From the NCBI RefSeq assembly GCF_030272615.1, contig NC_081410.1, forward strand, positions 255,115,533-255,179,532: a stretch of 64,000 nucleotides of DNA, read 5' to 3'. The notes under the pieces were generated by a model. The model searched no databases and was not told the origin of the DNA. It saw only the letters and a list, made by a program, of their open reading frames with translations. The position numbers and the translations under genes were made by a program. Shown here one piece after another: positions 54,860 through 64,000 of this stretch. Origin of the DNA: Cryptomeria japonica. Taxonomy: Eukaryota; Streptophyta; Pinopsida; Cupressales; Cupressaceae. Each line of letters opens with the position of its first letter. Position 1 is the first letter of the stretch.

Positions 54860-57800
54860 AGTTATTCTTCTATTAGGGTTGTCGGTGTGGATATATTCAT
54901 CGGGTCCATACATTCCCACTTATGAAGTAACAAAGTATTAAGTCGGGGACTTACCAAACCTCTCGATTCTCTGGCCTGTTGGATTAATTTGTCCTTTTCC
55001 TTCTCTAGGGCTGAAATTTCAAACTCTAAAACCAAAATTTGACCATCAACACAGCTGGTCAAAGATTCAGTACCATCAAAAGTGACTACAAGTTGTTTCA
55101 ACTTGTCCTTATCCGCCTTAACTTTATTATCCAGGTTTATTGTAAGTTTTTCTCTATTAGTGCAAGACCAGTATATGCGACTACATTGATGAAGAGCTTC
55201 ATCAATCCTTGTCATCTCTTTTGTCAGCCTAGCTTTGTCAGATGTGATCATATTATCACATGTGACCTTTCTAGTTGTATTATACCTTTCTACAAACTGC
55301 TTGTTTGACACTTGTTGAAGAGTTTTATACTCTTTTGCAATGTGCTTTATCAAACCTTTCAACTTACCAGATGGACTACCTATGTAATCAATCTTTCATT
55401 TTGGTGCATTTTTTTGCAAAATTGGAATAGCTTTATCAATAACCTACTTATCTTATGAACCTTCCTTCTTTAGTTTCTGACCTGCAACAAACATCAATTT
55501 AAAACTGCTCAGCTGCTTAATGTTCTTATTCCCAAAACAACCAAAATCTTCTTGACTAGATGAGTCAAGTGCCAACAATGAGGGACCAACAACTGGTGAA
55601 GATGTCGGTACCCTGAGTTGAGTCTATTCATCATGACCTTTCTCCTTTGCTTTCTGTCCAACTGCATCTTTTATCTTCTCCTCAACACTGGTGGCTTTGC
55701 CACTTGGTGTAGTTATTTATGCAGCCTCTACCTCATGAATTTCAATTGTATCAACATCAATTACTAGAGGAGGATTGTCTTCTATTGGTATGCTGATCTC
55801 TACATCCTTTACATGTGTTACTGTCGGAGGAATGTCCTCAGTTAGTTTCTGTTCCAAAACCGGTGGATCTCCACCTTGTATACCTTTCCCTTTAGCATCA
55901 ACTGGGATGTCTGGAATGTCAGACTTAGGTAGAATATCTGGTGATGTAAAGAAACCTGGTTTATCCACAAAGAGTTTAACTCAGGCCTCATGTGTTTCCT
56001 TCATAATTTCATTGACTCTCCCTACCATAAGACTTACATGTCAGTGTCTACTGTAGAAAATTGTTTTGTTAGCAAAATCTAGACACTGTCGCATCTCTTC
56101 ATCAATTATAGCACCACAAACAGTTATATAAATAGTTGATAACCTCCTAGCATCTAACTTATTATATAAATCTATCAGTATTTTTTCTTCAATCTCAAGT
56201 AAGGATTTCTTATATGTGTCTAAGTATAACAAAACTGATTCTTCAATCTCCTTTTATTCCTTATCATCCATATCACTATAATAGTGCTATATGTTACTCA
56301 TAATAACATCTTTTGTGATCTGATCAATTAATTCAACAATAGAAAGAGGAGCAATAGCCTTAACACTTTTACCAGATTCAAGAGCAATATCTAAATATGA
56401 TTTCTTCTTCTTACTGGGGGTGGGAGCAGAATCCTTGGCTAGTTTCCTTTTGTCAGTAGATTTTCTCTCCTTCAAAATTTTATTTTGTGCTGCCGGAGGA
56501 GTGACTTTGGTTTTCTGCAGCTTCCCTTCCTTGGGCTTTTTCCTCTGAATCCTCATGTAGATCTTAGGAATCTTTGGGGTTTCTTCCTTAGTCTCAAAGC
56601 CAGATTTGATAGGAGCAATAAAGGTCTCTGGTTTCTTCCTCTTCGATATACCCTTGCCAGTTCCTGCTTCCAAAGAAGCTTGTAAAGTTGTCAGAGGAGA
56701 TGTCTCTACCAAACCAATGATTTGTTTGATCTTAGAGGACATCTTATGGATAGCCTGTCCAACCCTTCTTTATTTGTCCTTCCCTTTTCTTCTTACTGAA
56801 ACATATCTTTACTTTAGATTCCTTTTGCTTTGCAGTACCAAAAAAAATTTCTTTCTCATCAACCAGGGCATCTATAAGCATCTTGGCATAGAGATCCAAG
56901 ATATGTGCATCAACCTCATAGCCCATTTCAGTAACCCAGATAGTTCTAGGTTACACTACCTCCATTAAAGTTTCATCTTTTTTCACCATGAAGCATATGT
57001 CGGTAGAGTATTTGTCAACTATATGCTTAGGTATCCTTTCCCTCTTCTTCATTTCTTTTTGAAATGCTTTGAAATAACCCCACATAATGGAGTCTTTGTC
57101 CTGTCCCAAATTCCTCAAGACATCCTTAATATGTTTTCCTACCAGTACATCAAAGGCCCATTGCCTCTTACCGGATCCTGATATATCATCCAAAAAGAAA
57201 AGCATTAAACAGACAATGAGATTCCCATACCAGAATGTACCTTTCACTTTTCCCTTAATCTTTCCTAAATTTGAAATTAACTCATCACACATCCACTGAC
57301 AAAGATCATATTTCACATTTTCCTTTACCATCTTGTGTTGACAGTAGATACAGGAACTAGAAACAGAGTTCAATCGGTTTGATTGAGTTACCTTGTATCC
57401 AATTACCATGCTTGCAAATTAAACATATTTATCCCTGATGGTGCTAATCTGCATCGACCAGTTGTCAAAGGTGGCACCGATTAGCTTGTTCACCTCATTG
57501 TTTGGAATCTTCTTCTTGCCTCGTGTCTATCCAACCTTGGGTAAATTGGTGATAGTCTGAATCATCTCCTTGGTGATTTTGTAGGGTCATTCAAGCCACA
57601 TTAACTCGCCATGGACTCGTCTCAGCACATACTGAATCATCTCATCCTCAAACTCGAGCATCTCTAGAATATCGGTGAAACCCTTATCCTTCATAATTTG
57701 AAATTTTGGTTTGATCAATCCATCCTTGTTCAGAAATGTGGACAAGTACATTGATTTAATCTTCGATGATCTGAGATCCTCAAGAGTGTAGTGAATATAT

Positions 57801-57979
57801 GCTCTCACATCTTCCATATAAAGAACTTCATCAGGAACCCTAGAAAATGCACTGATTGAGTCATTGCCCTTCGCAATTTGAGGGCATTGCTTAAATTCTG
57901 GACGTGGATGATCCTTAATATCCACCATAATAGGGGTAGTCACATCTATCAGAGTGGGATTAGATCCAGAATCCATCAC
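54860..57979 (-). pseudogene. ORF2 of the copia-type LARD: long protein of unknown function (broken)
   Basis: Co-linear minus-strand frames (57979-57587, 57409-56951, 56926-56744, 56742-56287, 56232-56041, 55968-55717, 55362-54862) form one decayed reading region of about 1000 codons. The N-terminal third is globular (MMDSGSNPTLIDVTT; then ISNLGKIKGKVKGTFWYGNL). The middle is very Lys-rich with nuclear-signal-like RKKPKEGKLQKTK and PSKKKKSYLD. Next comes an acidic/Pro-rich part (PVDAKGKGIQGGDPP), then a C-terminal coiled coil (VLEFEISALEKEKDKLIQQA). No protease, integrase, RT or RNase H motif. I do not recognise the family. The order globular domain, basic linker, coiled coil suggests a nuclear or particle-associated protein, by inference only. 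Confidence 0.65.
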
Positions 57980-58533
57980 GATTTAGAAAAGTAGCGTGAA
58001 AAATAGACAAAATACATCTCAACCTAAGCCGGTGAAAATCTTTGAAAATCTGCTCATAAAATACTGGAAAATGCTCTTAATCACCTTGATCACCTTAAAC
58101 TCACTTTGCTTTGCTCTGAATGCAGTGTGATTAAAAATGAAGTAACTTATCCTTTTATCCTATTAAACCCTAAATCCTTATTAACATTAATGCATCCTGA
58201 CATATGATACCGGATACAAAATCCATTATCTCAGAGTCGGTTGTCCTCCAAATTGACTTCACCAGGATCTGAAACAAGCTTTTAGACCACTACTGGGGGT
58301 AATGTAGAATCTATCATTCATTTGCCTCCCCTAAGGCTAATGCCTTAGTTATTGGATGTGTTTCCTATCGGTTCAGGAACATTCTGCTCTATCGGTTGAG
58401 TATCCTGTGAATTTGCCTTTGTCGGTTGATCATTAGATTTCCTAACCCATTGTTTAGCATGAGCTTGTTGGATTTCATCAACCTTTTTCTTTCCCTTCTC
58501 ATTAGATGTGTCATTCCCTTCTGGTGTATTCTT
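57980..58533 (-). other. non-coding gap between ORF2 and ORF1 of the LARD
   Basis: No conserved frame. Contains words like ATCGGTTGAGTATCC and ACCGATAGG. Probably an untranslated spacer or decayed linker. Confidence 0.4.
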
Positions 58534-59520
58534 TCATCTGCTATATTTTTCAATGTGTCCTATTTTGTTGCATGCATAGCAAGTAACATTGTTCTTTTGA
58601 ATTGCCTTGTTGAGTCCTTGATCATTCTTTGACCTACATTGATTAGCCATATGTCCAAACTTTCCACATGTTTGACATCTTGCATTCATTATACAATATT
58701 CTATCCTATGATCATACTTTTTACAATTTGAACATTGACTGAGAACTGCATTATGATTTTGATTTGCTCTATTTCTACATTGACTTGCTCTATGACCAAA
58801 CTTATTACAAAGAAAGAATCTATCATTAAATTTGTGTGCATTGGGTTTCCTTATCGGTGATTTTAGATTCCAGTTGTCTGGTAGATTCCCTTTATTTGTA
58901 GTACTAGAGATTTCTCCATGCTTAAATCCAAGACCTCTAGTGTCTCTAGTGTCTCTTTGATCCTTCAGTAATTCATCAAGCCTTGCAGAACTAACCCTAA
59001 ACTTTTCTTTGTATTCATTTGCAGCATCTAGATCACTTCTTAGGACTGTCACCATTCTTTCTAGCTCTTTCTTATTGTTCTATGATTGTACCAGCTTAGT
59101 TCTCAACACATCATTCTCATGCGCCAGCCTAATACATTCCTTGGATCTGTCTTTTAGAGATATAGCAATGTTTTCTTCATTATTCTTTCCGTCTTCAATT
59201 TCCTTGGACATCCTTGTGGTCATGGCTTGCATCTCATTCTTTATGACATTATTCTCCTAACTCAGCTTCTGACATAATTCCTTAAGGGAATTCTTCTCTT
59301 CATCATCCAGATTTTGTAAAAGTTCCTTTCTTTTATCTTGAGCAGATGATAACCTCTCCTGTAGGGTAAGGATGAATTCCTTTGTAGAATTTAACTCATT
59401 CTTCAACCTTTCAGAATCATAGTCTTCAAAAGCTACTTCAAGTTCCTTTTGTAGACTCATCTCCATGGATTTCAGATTCATGATCTTACTCAAGCTGTTA
59501 GACTTATTCCAAGGCACCAA
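58534..59520 (-). pseudogene. gag: ORF1 of the copia-type LARD: gag-like coiled coil with four zinc knuckles
   Basis: Reading from just after the PBS: a coiled-coil part (59460-59257, MSLQKELEVAFEDYDSERLK and LTLQERLSSAQDKRKELLQN), a stop near 59082, then 59055-58534 with FRVSSARLDELLKDQRDTRD and GLGFKHGE, the patch typical of the C-terminal half of copia gag in plants. Four zinc knuckles follow: CNKFGHRASQC, CSNCKKYDHRIEYC, CQTCGKFGHMANQC, CYACNKIGHIEKYS (last one losing its final Cys). The N-terminal gag capsid domain is missing, since the coiled coil starts almost at the PBS. Likely nucleic-acid binding. Confidence 0.85.
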
Positions 59521-59532
59521 GCTTTGATACCA
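59521..59532 (-). other. primer-binding site of the copia-type LARD
   Basis: TGGTATCAAAGC on the minus strand, two bases from the LTR end. Initiator-Met type site with one change from TGGTATCAGAGC. Confidence 0.9.
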
Positions 59533-59534
59533 AT

Positions 59535-62156
59535 TGTTGAAATCCAAGAACACTAAGAGGGGGGGCTGAATCAATGTTTTGTCGGATATAATATTTTTAA
59601 CCTTATTAATAAATCCACCTAATAACCGGTATGCATAAAAGAAAGTAACAACAAGTAATATCAATTCAACCACATGAATCAACATCATAACACATATTTA
59701 TACGTGGAAAACCTCAAAGAGGAAAAACCACGATGGGATTAGAGACCCAAAATATCTATCCACTGGCCAACTGAATAAATATTACAAGAGAGGTTTGCAC
59801 ACTTCCTAGAGCACACTACTCATCACAAAAGGATCCTTACTAACTACAACTATGAAGTACTAGATTACAAACAAAAACTGAATTTAGAATGAGGATTTTC
59901 TATTGTGGATGAGTTTCGGTTAAAGCACTGTCTGTACCGGTTATACTGTAACCTTTTGGTGCAGGAGCACAAAGTGAACCAAGTGTACCTCATGATTCCA
60001 ATGACCTATATGGGGTAAAATATGAACATTTTGAGTTCTAGATGGTTTCTTGTGTCAAATAAGGTCTAATGAGACCAATAGCATTGTAATAAGGTCATTT
60101 GACCATTCATATAATCAAGTTGTCTAGTTGGTCCTAGGAAGGTCTTGATTTGGCCAATACTGTGCAAATGGGTCAAAATGGGTGAATTGATGTAATAATA
60201 TTAAAGTTGGTCTAAAACATCCTTTCATGTCTATTTAGACCTATTTCAATGTGTTTAAGGTCATGGTTTAATAAAATGTTGAAAGTTGTCATTATTGACA
60301 AATGTTGTCATGAGCAACTTTTCTTTGTAAAGGGCAGTTTTATGCCTCCAACGGTCAAAGGGAGTTTAAAAGTGGTTGTAAGAGGTTCTAATTTCCCCCT
60401 CAAGGCTTAAATGGTCCTTGGATGGTCGACCATGGGGTTGGATTTTGGAGATTGTATTGAAGTTTGAAGAACAATCAATTGAAATATAGACATTTGTTGC
60501 ACTTTCCTTGTATTTTACACGTGTAACAATCTGATCTGGCTTGAATCGTATTGATTTATCATTATTTTGTCTTGCAAACTAGTTTGGTATGATACCTTGA
60601 TTATTTCTTTGTCATATGCAATTTGTTTCATGTGATTTGGTTTCATATTGAGGAAGATCCAATAAATTTTGTAAAAATTGTCTAATCTGATCTAGGATAA
60701 ACAATGACCTTTAAAATATGATATCTTTTATATGCATTGCCAAATAAGCCCGCCAATGTGAATAAACATGTATTATAATTCATTCTTTCTTCTTTGAAAG
60801 TTTTTAGAGTTGTTACATCAATTTTGCATGTGTTTTGAAGAGATCTAATGGTTGTTTGGTGTCTCAGATTGGAAAAAAGACAGTCTTGAAGGGTTTGTTG
60901 CAATATACATGTGTTAGATGAATGGTGGAGGGTGTGAAGGGGATTTAATGTGTTTTTTGGCTCTGAGAAAAACCATTGTTGTCTTGAACAAACCCTTATT
61001 CCCATGTGTGGAACCAAAACTCAAGGATGTTAATTGTTTCCAAACTTAATCATGGTTGTCACATAAGGACAATAGACTAAGACTTTCAATGTTTGTCAAG
61101 TCTAGGGTGGTTGTTGGGGTTGTGAATTTGTATGGATATCAGGGAATGGAAGCACTAATGTTGTATGGCTTTGTGAATGAAGTTTTGGTGTTTTTTGGAA
61201 CAAGTATATGCCCATTATAAGTGTCTATTCTTGAACATTTGTATGACTGTCTTTCTTGTGATAGTGAATTGAGTCTATGGTTAAGTTTGTAAGTTGGGAA
61301 GAGTGAAGTAATTTGGTTTTTTAGGCTGTCAAGAGAGTGTGATAAGACTTGTTTCCATTAACCAAATGTGGCTTCCAAGCAAGGGTCATGTGCTTTATAA
61401 TGACTGTCCTAAAATTGTGAGTTGAGCCTTTAGGAAGAGTTATGGCAACCGGTTATGTTGTGTTCTTGAAGGATGTATGAATGTGTTGAGTGTTGTATGG
61501 AGGCATGGAAGAGAGGTATCATGAAGGGTGTTCGATAATCTTGGGTTGAGGGGTGATTTTTGTTTATGAGTCACTACAAAGGAAAGGTGTTGATGAATTT
61601 ATAGAGTGAGAGCACCAGATTGATGAAACACACCTATTAGATAGGTGAGTTGGGATAGATTGTTCCTATTTTGTGAGTTTGTGTGTGGATGCTCTGCATC
61701 ACCTTCATTACCAGTAGCTTAGATCACTTCCCAAACCTCTAGACAAATAATCAAAACCTATTGTAGATCATTACATTCGCATGCTATCGATCAAGATCTC
61801 GCTCATATACCATCACATAACCTATCGTATCTCTTATTTGTCATATCCTCAAAATGACCTAGCTCAGACTGACTTATATACCAAAATACATGAATAAACA
61901 CAAATGCCTTATGTTGACTTACAACCATATTACAAATGATAAGACACATGGCGGCCCAAACAAAATATAAACATGAAATAATATGATGCTTGTTGGATCA
62001 ATCTCCTATGTTGACCTTAGAATACTGGTTCCAAGTTTATCGGTTACATGCCTATCGGTTCCCTGAATGTCGGTCACCTTGATTGTCGGATCTCCCATGA
62101 AGTGTGTTGCCAGCAATGACAACACCTATAACCCAGATGAGTTTCAATTGCCAACA
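59535..62156 (-). repeat. 5' LTR of the copia-type LARD, interrupted
   Basis: LTR parts 59535-59951 and 61702-62156, about 870 bp without the insert; compare 885 bp for the 3' LTR. Ends on plus coordinates TGTTGAAATCC and ATTGCCAACA. Confidence 0.9.
59957..61701. mobile_element. insertion in the LARD 5' LTR, possible solo LTR
   Basis: Absent from the other LTR, so its borders can be read: TGGTGCAGGAGC at the left and GCTCTGCATCA at the right, near-perfect inverted ends, TG...CA. Flanks are CCTTT and CCTTC, a 5-bp duplication with one C/T change. No ORF with recognisable family. A TATA-like CTATAAATTC is on the minus strand near 61595. Size 1745 bp. The TG...CA ends and 5-bp duplication favour a solo LTR over a DNA transposon. 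Confidence 0.65.
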
Positions 62157-62161
62157 ACCCT

Positions 62162-62613
62162 ATGTGTGGTTTTTTTATGAATTAAAGAACAACCAAGATT
62201 TTTAATAAAATACAACAATATTAAAAGCGCGGTAACTTTCTCAATTGTTAACAAAAATTCAAACCACAAAATGATTCAGAAATTTAAGAGTGAGATCTAA
62301 AAAACATTAAAATATTTTTTACAAAATTATACATGGAAAGTTTTATATTATTGAAAGAAAATAATGGTTTTGAAAAGAAACTTGCAATTTGATGGATCAA
62401 TTGCAATTGAAATAGTAAAATAGCATTAATTTTCTCAATTCTTAACAAAGATTCAAACTGCAAAATGATTCAAAAAGTATGAGTGAGATCTAAAAAATAT
62501 TGAAAACCTTTTTGCAAAATTCTACATGTAAATTTTTTTATCAATGAAAGAACACCATGGATTTGAGATGAAAATCGCAAGAGAATATGTAAGATTCACT
62601 ACAATAAATAATA
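62162..62613 (-). repeat. leader repeats of element Y, about 170-190-bp units
   Basis: Two and a half imperfect units sharing TTTCTCAATT(G/C)TTAACAAA, CAAAATGATTCA and GAGTGAGATCTAAAAAA, at 62232-62300 and 62430-62500, with a third partial unit across the copia insertion at 53510-53621. No coding potential. Confidence 0.7.
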
Positions 62614-62634
62614 GATTCACAATGGGTTCAACAA
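62614..62634 (-). other. putative primer-binding site of element Y
   Basis: Minus strand TTGTTGAACCCATTGTGAAT directly after the LTR end. Related to the site after LTR X (TGGTGAACCCGATGTGAAC), which suggests both elements use the same primer. Confidence 0.5.
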
Positions 62635-62636
62635 AA

Positions 62637-63479
62637 TGTATAGCCTAAGATTCCACATGAGTAAATCAACTAAGGAAAACCACCAATTCCTATGCTAAGA
62701 TCAAACTATCCTATGAAGATGAGAGTGCATAATTAAGATTAAACAAATCAAAACAAAGCACCATAAAACAAATACTCCCCTAATCTCTCCATAGTTCTTA
62801 AGTATCTCTCCAAATTGCAATGATAATGGCCCTTAAAAATCTACAAGAACAAACAATTAGATAAAAAGAAAGCTCAAGAGTAGTGGTTGTAGAGAAAATG
62901 GAGGCAAAGGCTTGAATTTATAGATTTCAAAGAGGGAAGATCGATGGTGGAGTTGACTTCATCCTAGAAGAGATGGACAATCAAGATCCCATAGGAGAAA
63001 AGTTGCCAAAGATAGGAGGAGAGTGGGAAGATGCTTGGAAGGAATCTAAAGGCAAGTGGCAAGACTTGAAAAAGAACAAGGACAACTGGTAGAGACTTTA
63101 AGAGAGTGGAGAAGTGGAGGAAAAAGGAAAATTAATTAATTTCTTTAGTAAGATTAATAGTAAATAGATATTTTATCCATTTATCTGGTTGAAAAGGAAA
63201 AAAAGGGGGGAATAGAAGGATAAATTAAAGAATTTATTCAACTATATAAGAATAAAATTAGATAATTAAATAATTAAAATTATTTAATTATAGAAGGGGA
63301 GAGGAATATGATAAGATTTAATTAACTAATTAATTAAAGAGAAATGATCAATCAATTAAATAAACTTATTTAATTAACACAAAAAGAAAGAGGAAATGTT
63401 AGTAAGGCAATTAAATAATTAGAAAATATTAATGCAAAGAATTGGTAACTAAAAGAAGAGTTACTTTTTGGTGTCTACA
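62637..63479 (-). repeat. LTR Y, first copy (5' LTR of a minus-strand element)
   Basis: Minus strand starts TGTAGACACCAAAAAGTAAC at 63479 and ends AGGCTATACA at 62637. 843 bp. TATA-like TCTATAAATTC on the minus strand at 62914-62924. A truncated second copy is at 41268-42120. Confidence 0.85.
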
Positions 63480-64000
63480 ATAAATTTTGATAATATATTA
63501 AGATGAATGGTTAATATGAAATGTTGAGTATTTGTAGAAGGATTAACATGTAATTTTTGGAAGGATTAATTCATTCATGTATTTGGAAGGGAGAAGAAAC
63601 AAGTTGACATGTGTCACCATGTAGTTGTTGATTGAAAGTGTGAAAAAGTAAAAAGCTTAGTTTTAGTTAAACATGCATATCTTTCTTAATCAAATTAATA
63701 TCTTAAAAATTATTTGGAAAGCTAAAAATAAGGAGCAACGGATCTAGAGATTGTTTGAAGATATTCACTATAATAAGGAAGCATCGTTCACTAGAAGTTG
63801 ATTAAGACAAAAGTTGCAATATTGGAGGTGGTAGTTAAGGAATGAGTTGTAGTTCAGTTCGGAATCATATACCTCTTTTTGATCTCATGGATTAGGAGTA
63901 ATTGAAGTTATAGAAAAATAGAGAAACGTGTAAAAATAATAGACCATGACTCATAAATGATTATGACGTGTTTTGTACACATTTTCAGCCATTACTATAT
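63480..64000. other. unassigned right flank
   Basis: AT-rich, no ORF of note. The first bases ATAAA resemble CTAAA left of 41268, in keeping with Y being one inserted element, in which case this would be the rest of the D LTR or its flank. Confidence 0.35.

Larger units (their letters stand above)
53622..62156 (-). mobile_element. copia-type non-autonomous LTR element with two unusual ORFs
   Basis: Minus-strand element: 5' LTR 62156-59535 (with a 1.7-kb insertion), PBS 59532-59521, ORF1 59520-58534, ORF2 57979-54860, polypurine tract 54520-54507, 3' LTR 54506-53622. Duplications ACCCT flank it. No protease, RT, RNase H or integrase is visible in the 5-kb internal region, so it needs enzymes from another element (a large retrotransposon derivative). 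PBS of initiator-Met type and gag-like coiled coil plus zinc knuckles point to Ty1/copia relatives. Confidence 0.9.

Noticed and set aside
59957-61701. hAT or Mutator DNA transposon
   Set aside because: The flanking duplication is 5 bp rather than 8-9 bp, ends are TG...CA, and no transposase remnant is seen.

Overview
This window looks like intergenic DNA from a large, repeat-rich seed-plant nuclear genome. A gymnosperm is the best guess because of the density and age of the LTR retrotransposons and the long non-coding leaders, but nothing in the sequence proves the taxon. I see no convincing intact host protein gene, rRNA, functional tRNA gene or CRISPR array. Nearly everything that can be named is a transposable element, mostly decayed by C-to-T type changes (many TGG/CAG/CGA to stop), frameshifts and nested insertions.

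Layout. 1-2508: minus-strand Ty3/gypsy LTR (X) with its leader. 2509-4739: unassigned. 4740-5710: second minus-strand LTR (W). 5711-11192: plus-strand Ty3/gypsy pol remnant (element A: RT, RNase H, second archaeal-type RNase H, hence Tat-like) followed by an antisense plant-mobile-domain (PMD) ORF and a polypurine tract. 11193-12258: an LTR that is at once the 3' LTR of A and the 5' LTR of a leader plus gag (B, to about 15760). 17140-21255: L1-type LINE. 21256-41267: a second Tat-like element (D), with 5' LTR fragment, leader, gag, protease, G-patch, RT, two RNase H domains, integrase, antisense PMD ORF, polypurine tract and 3' LTR. Its gag is split by a copia-type solo LTR (target duplication ATACA), which is itself split by a third gypsy element (E, duplication TTGTT).

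41268-63479: a mosaic that may be one very large non-autonomous minus-strand element (Y) whose two LTR copies lie at its ends. It now carries an X-type LTR, a LINE ORF1 fragment, a second copia solo LTR (duplication ACTTG), a 532-bp tandem array of a miniature LTR retrotransposon (duplication CTCCA), and an 8.5-kb copia-type non-autonomous element (duplication ACCCT). The last has a gag-like zinc-knuckle ORF and a long unknown ORF, and one of its LTRs holds a further insertion.

The most interesting object is the array at 51279-51810. Three identical-length 135-bp LTRs alternate with two internal domains of 63-64 bp that contain little more than an initiator-Met primer-binding site and a polypurine tract. 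Each LTR carries a 72-nt tRNA-like sequence with good A and B boxes of an RNA polymerase III promoter. This parallels the Cassandra elements, which carry 5S rRNA in their LTRs, but with a tRNA-like module. A second striking pattern is a set of short degenerate repeats after the LTR of A/B (consensus GGTTAGCGCTTTTGT) that is the exact reverse complement of a repeat set just before that LTR (ACAAAAGCGCTAACC). Such repeats could pair the two ends of the element's RNA.
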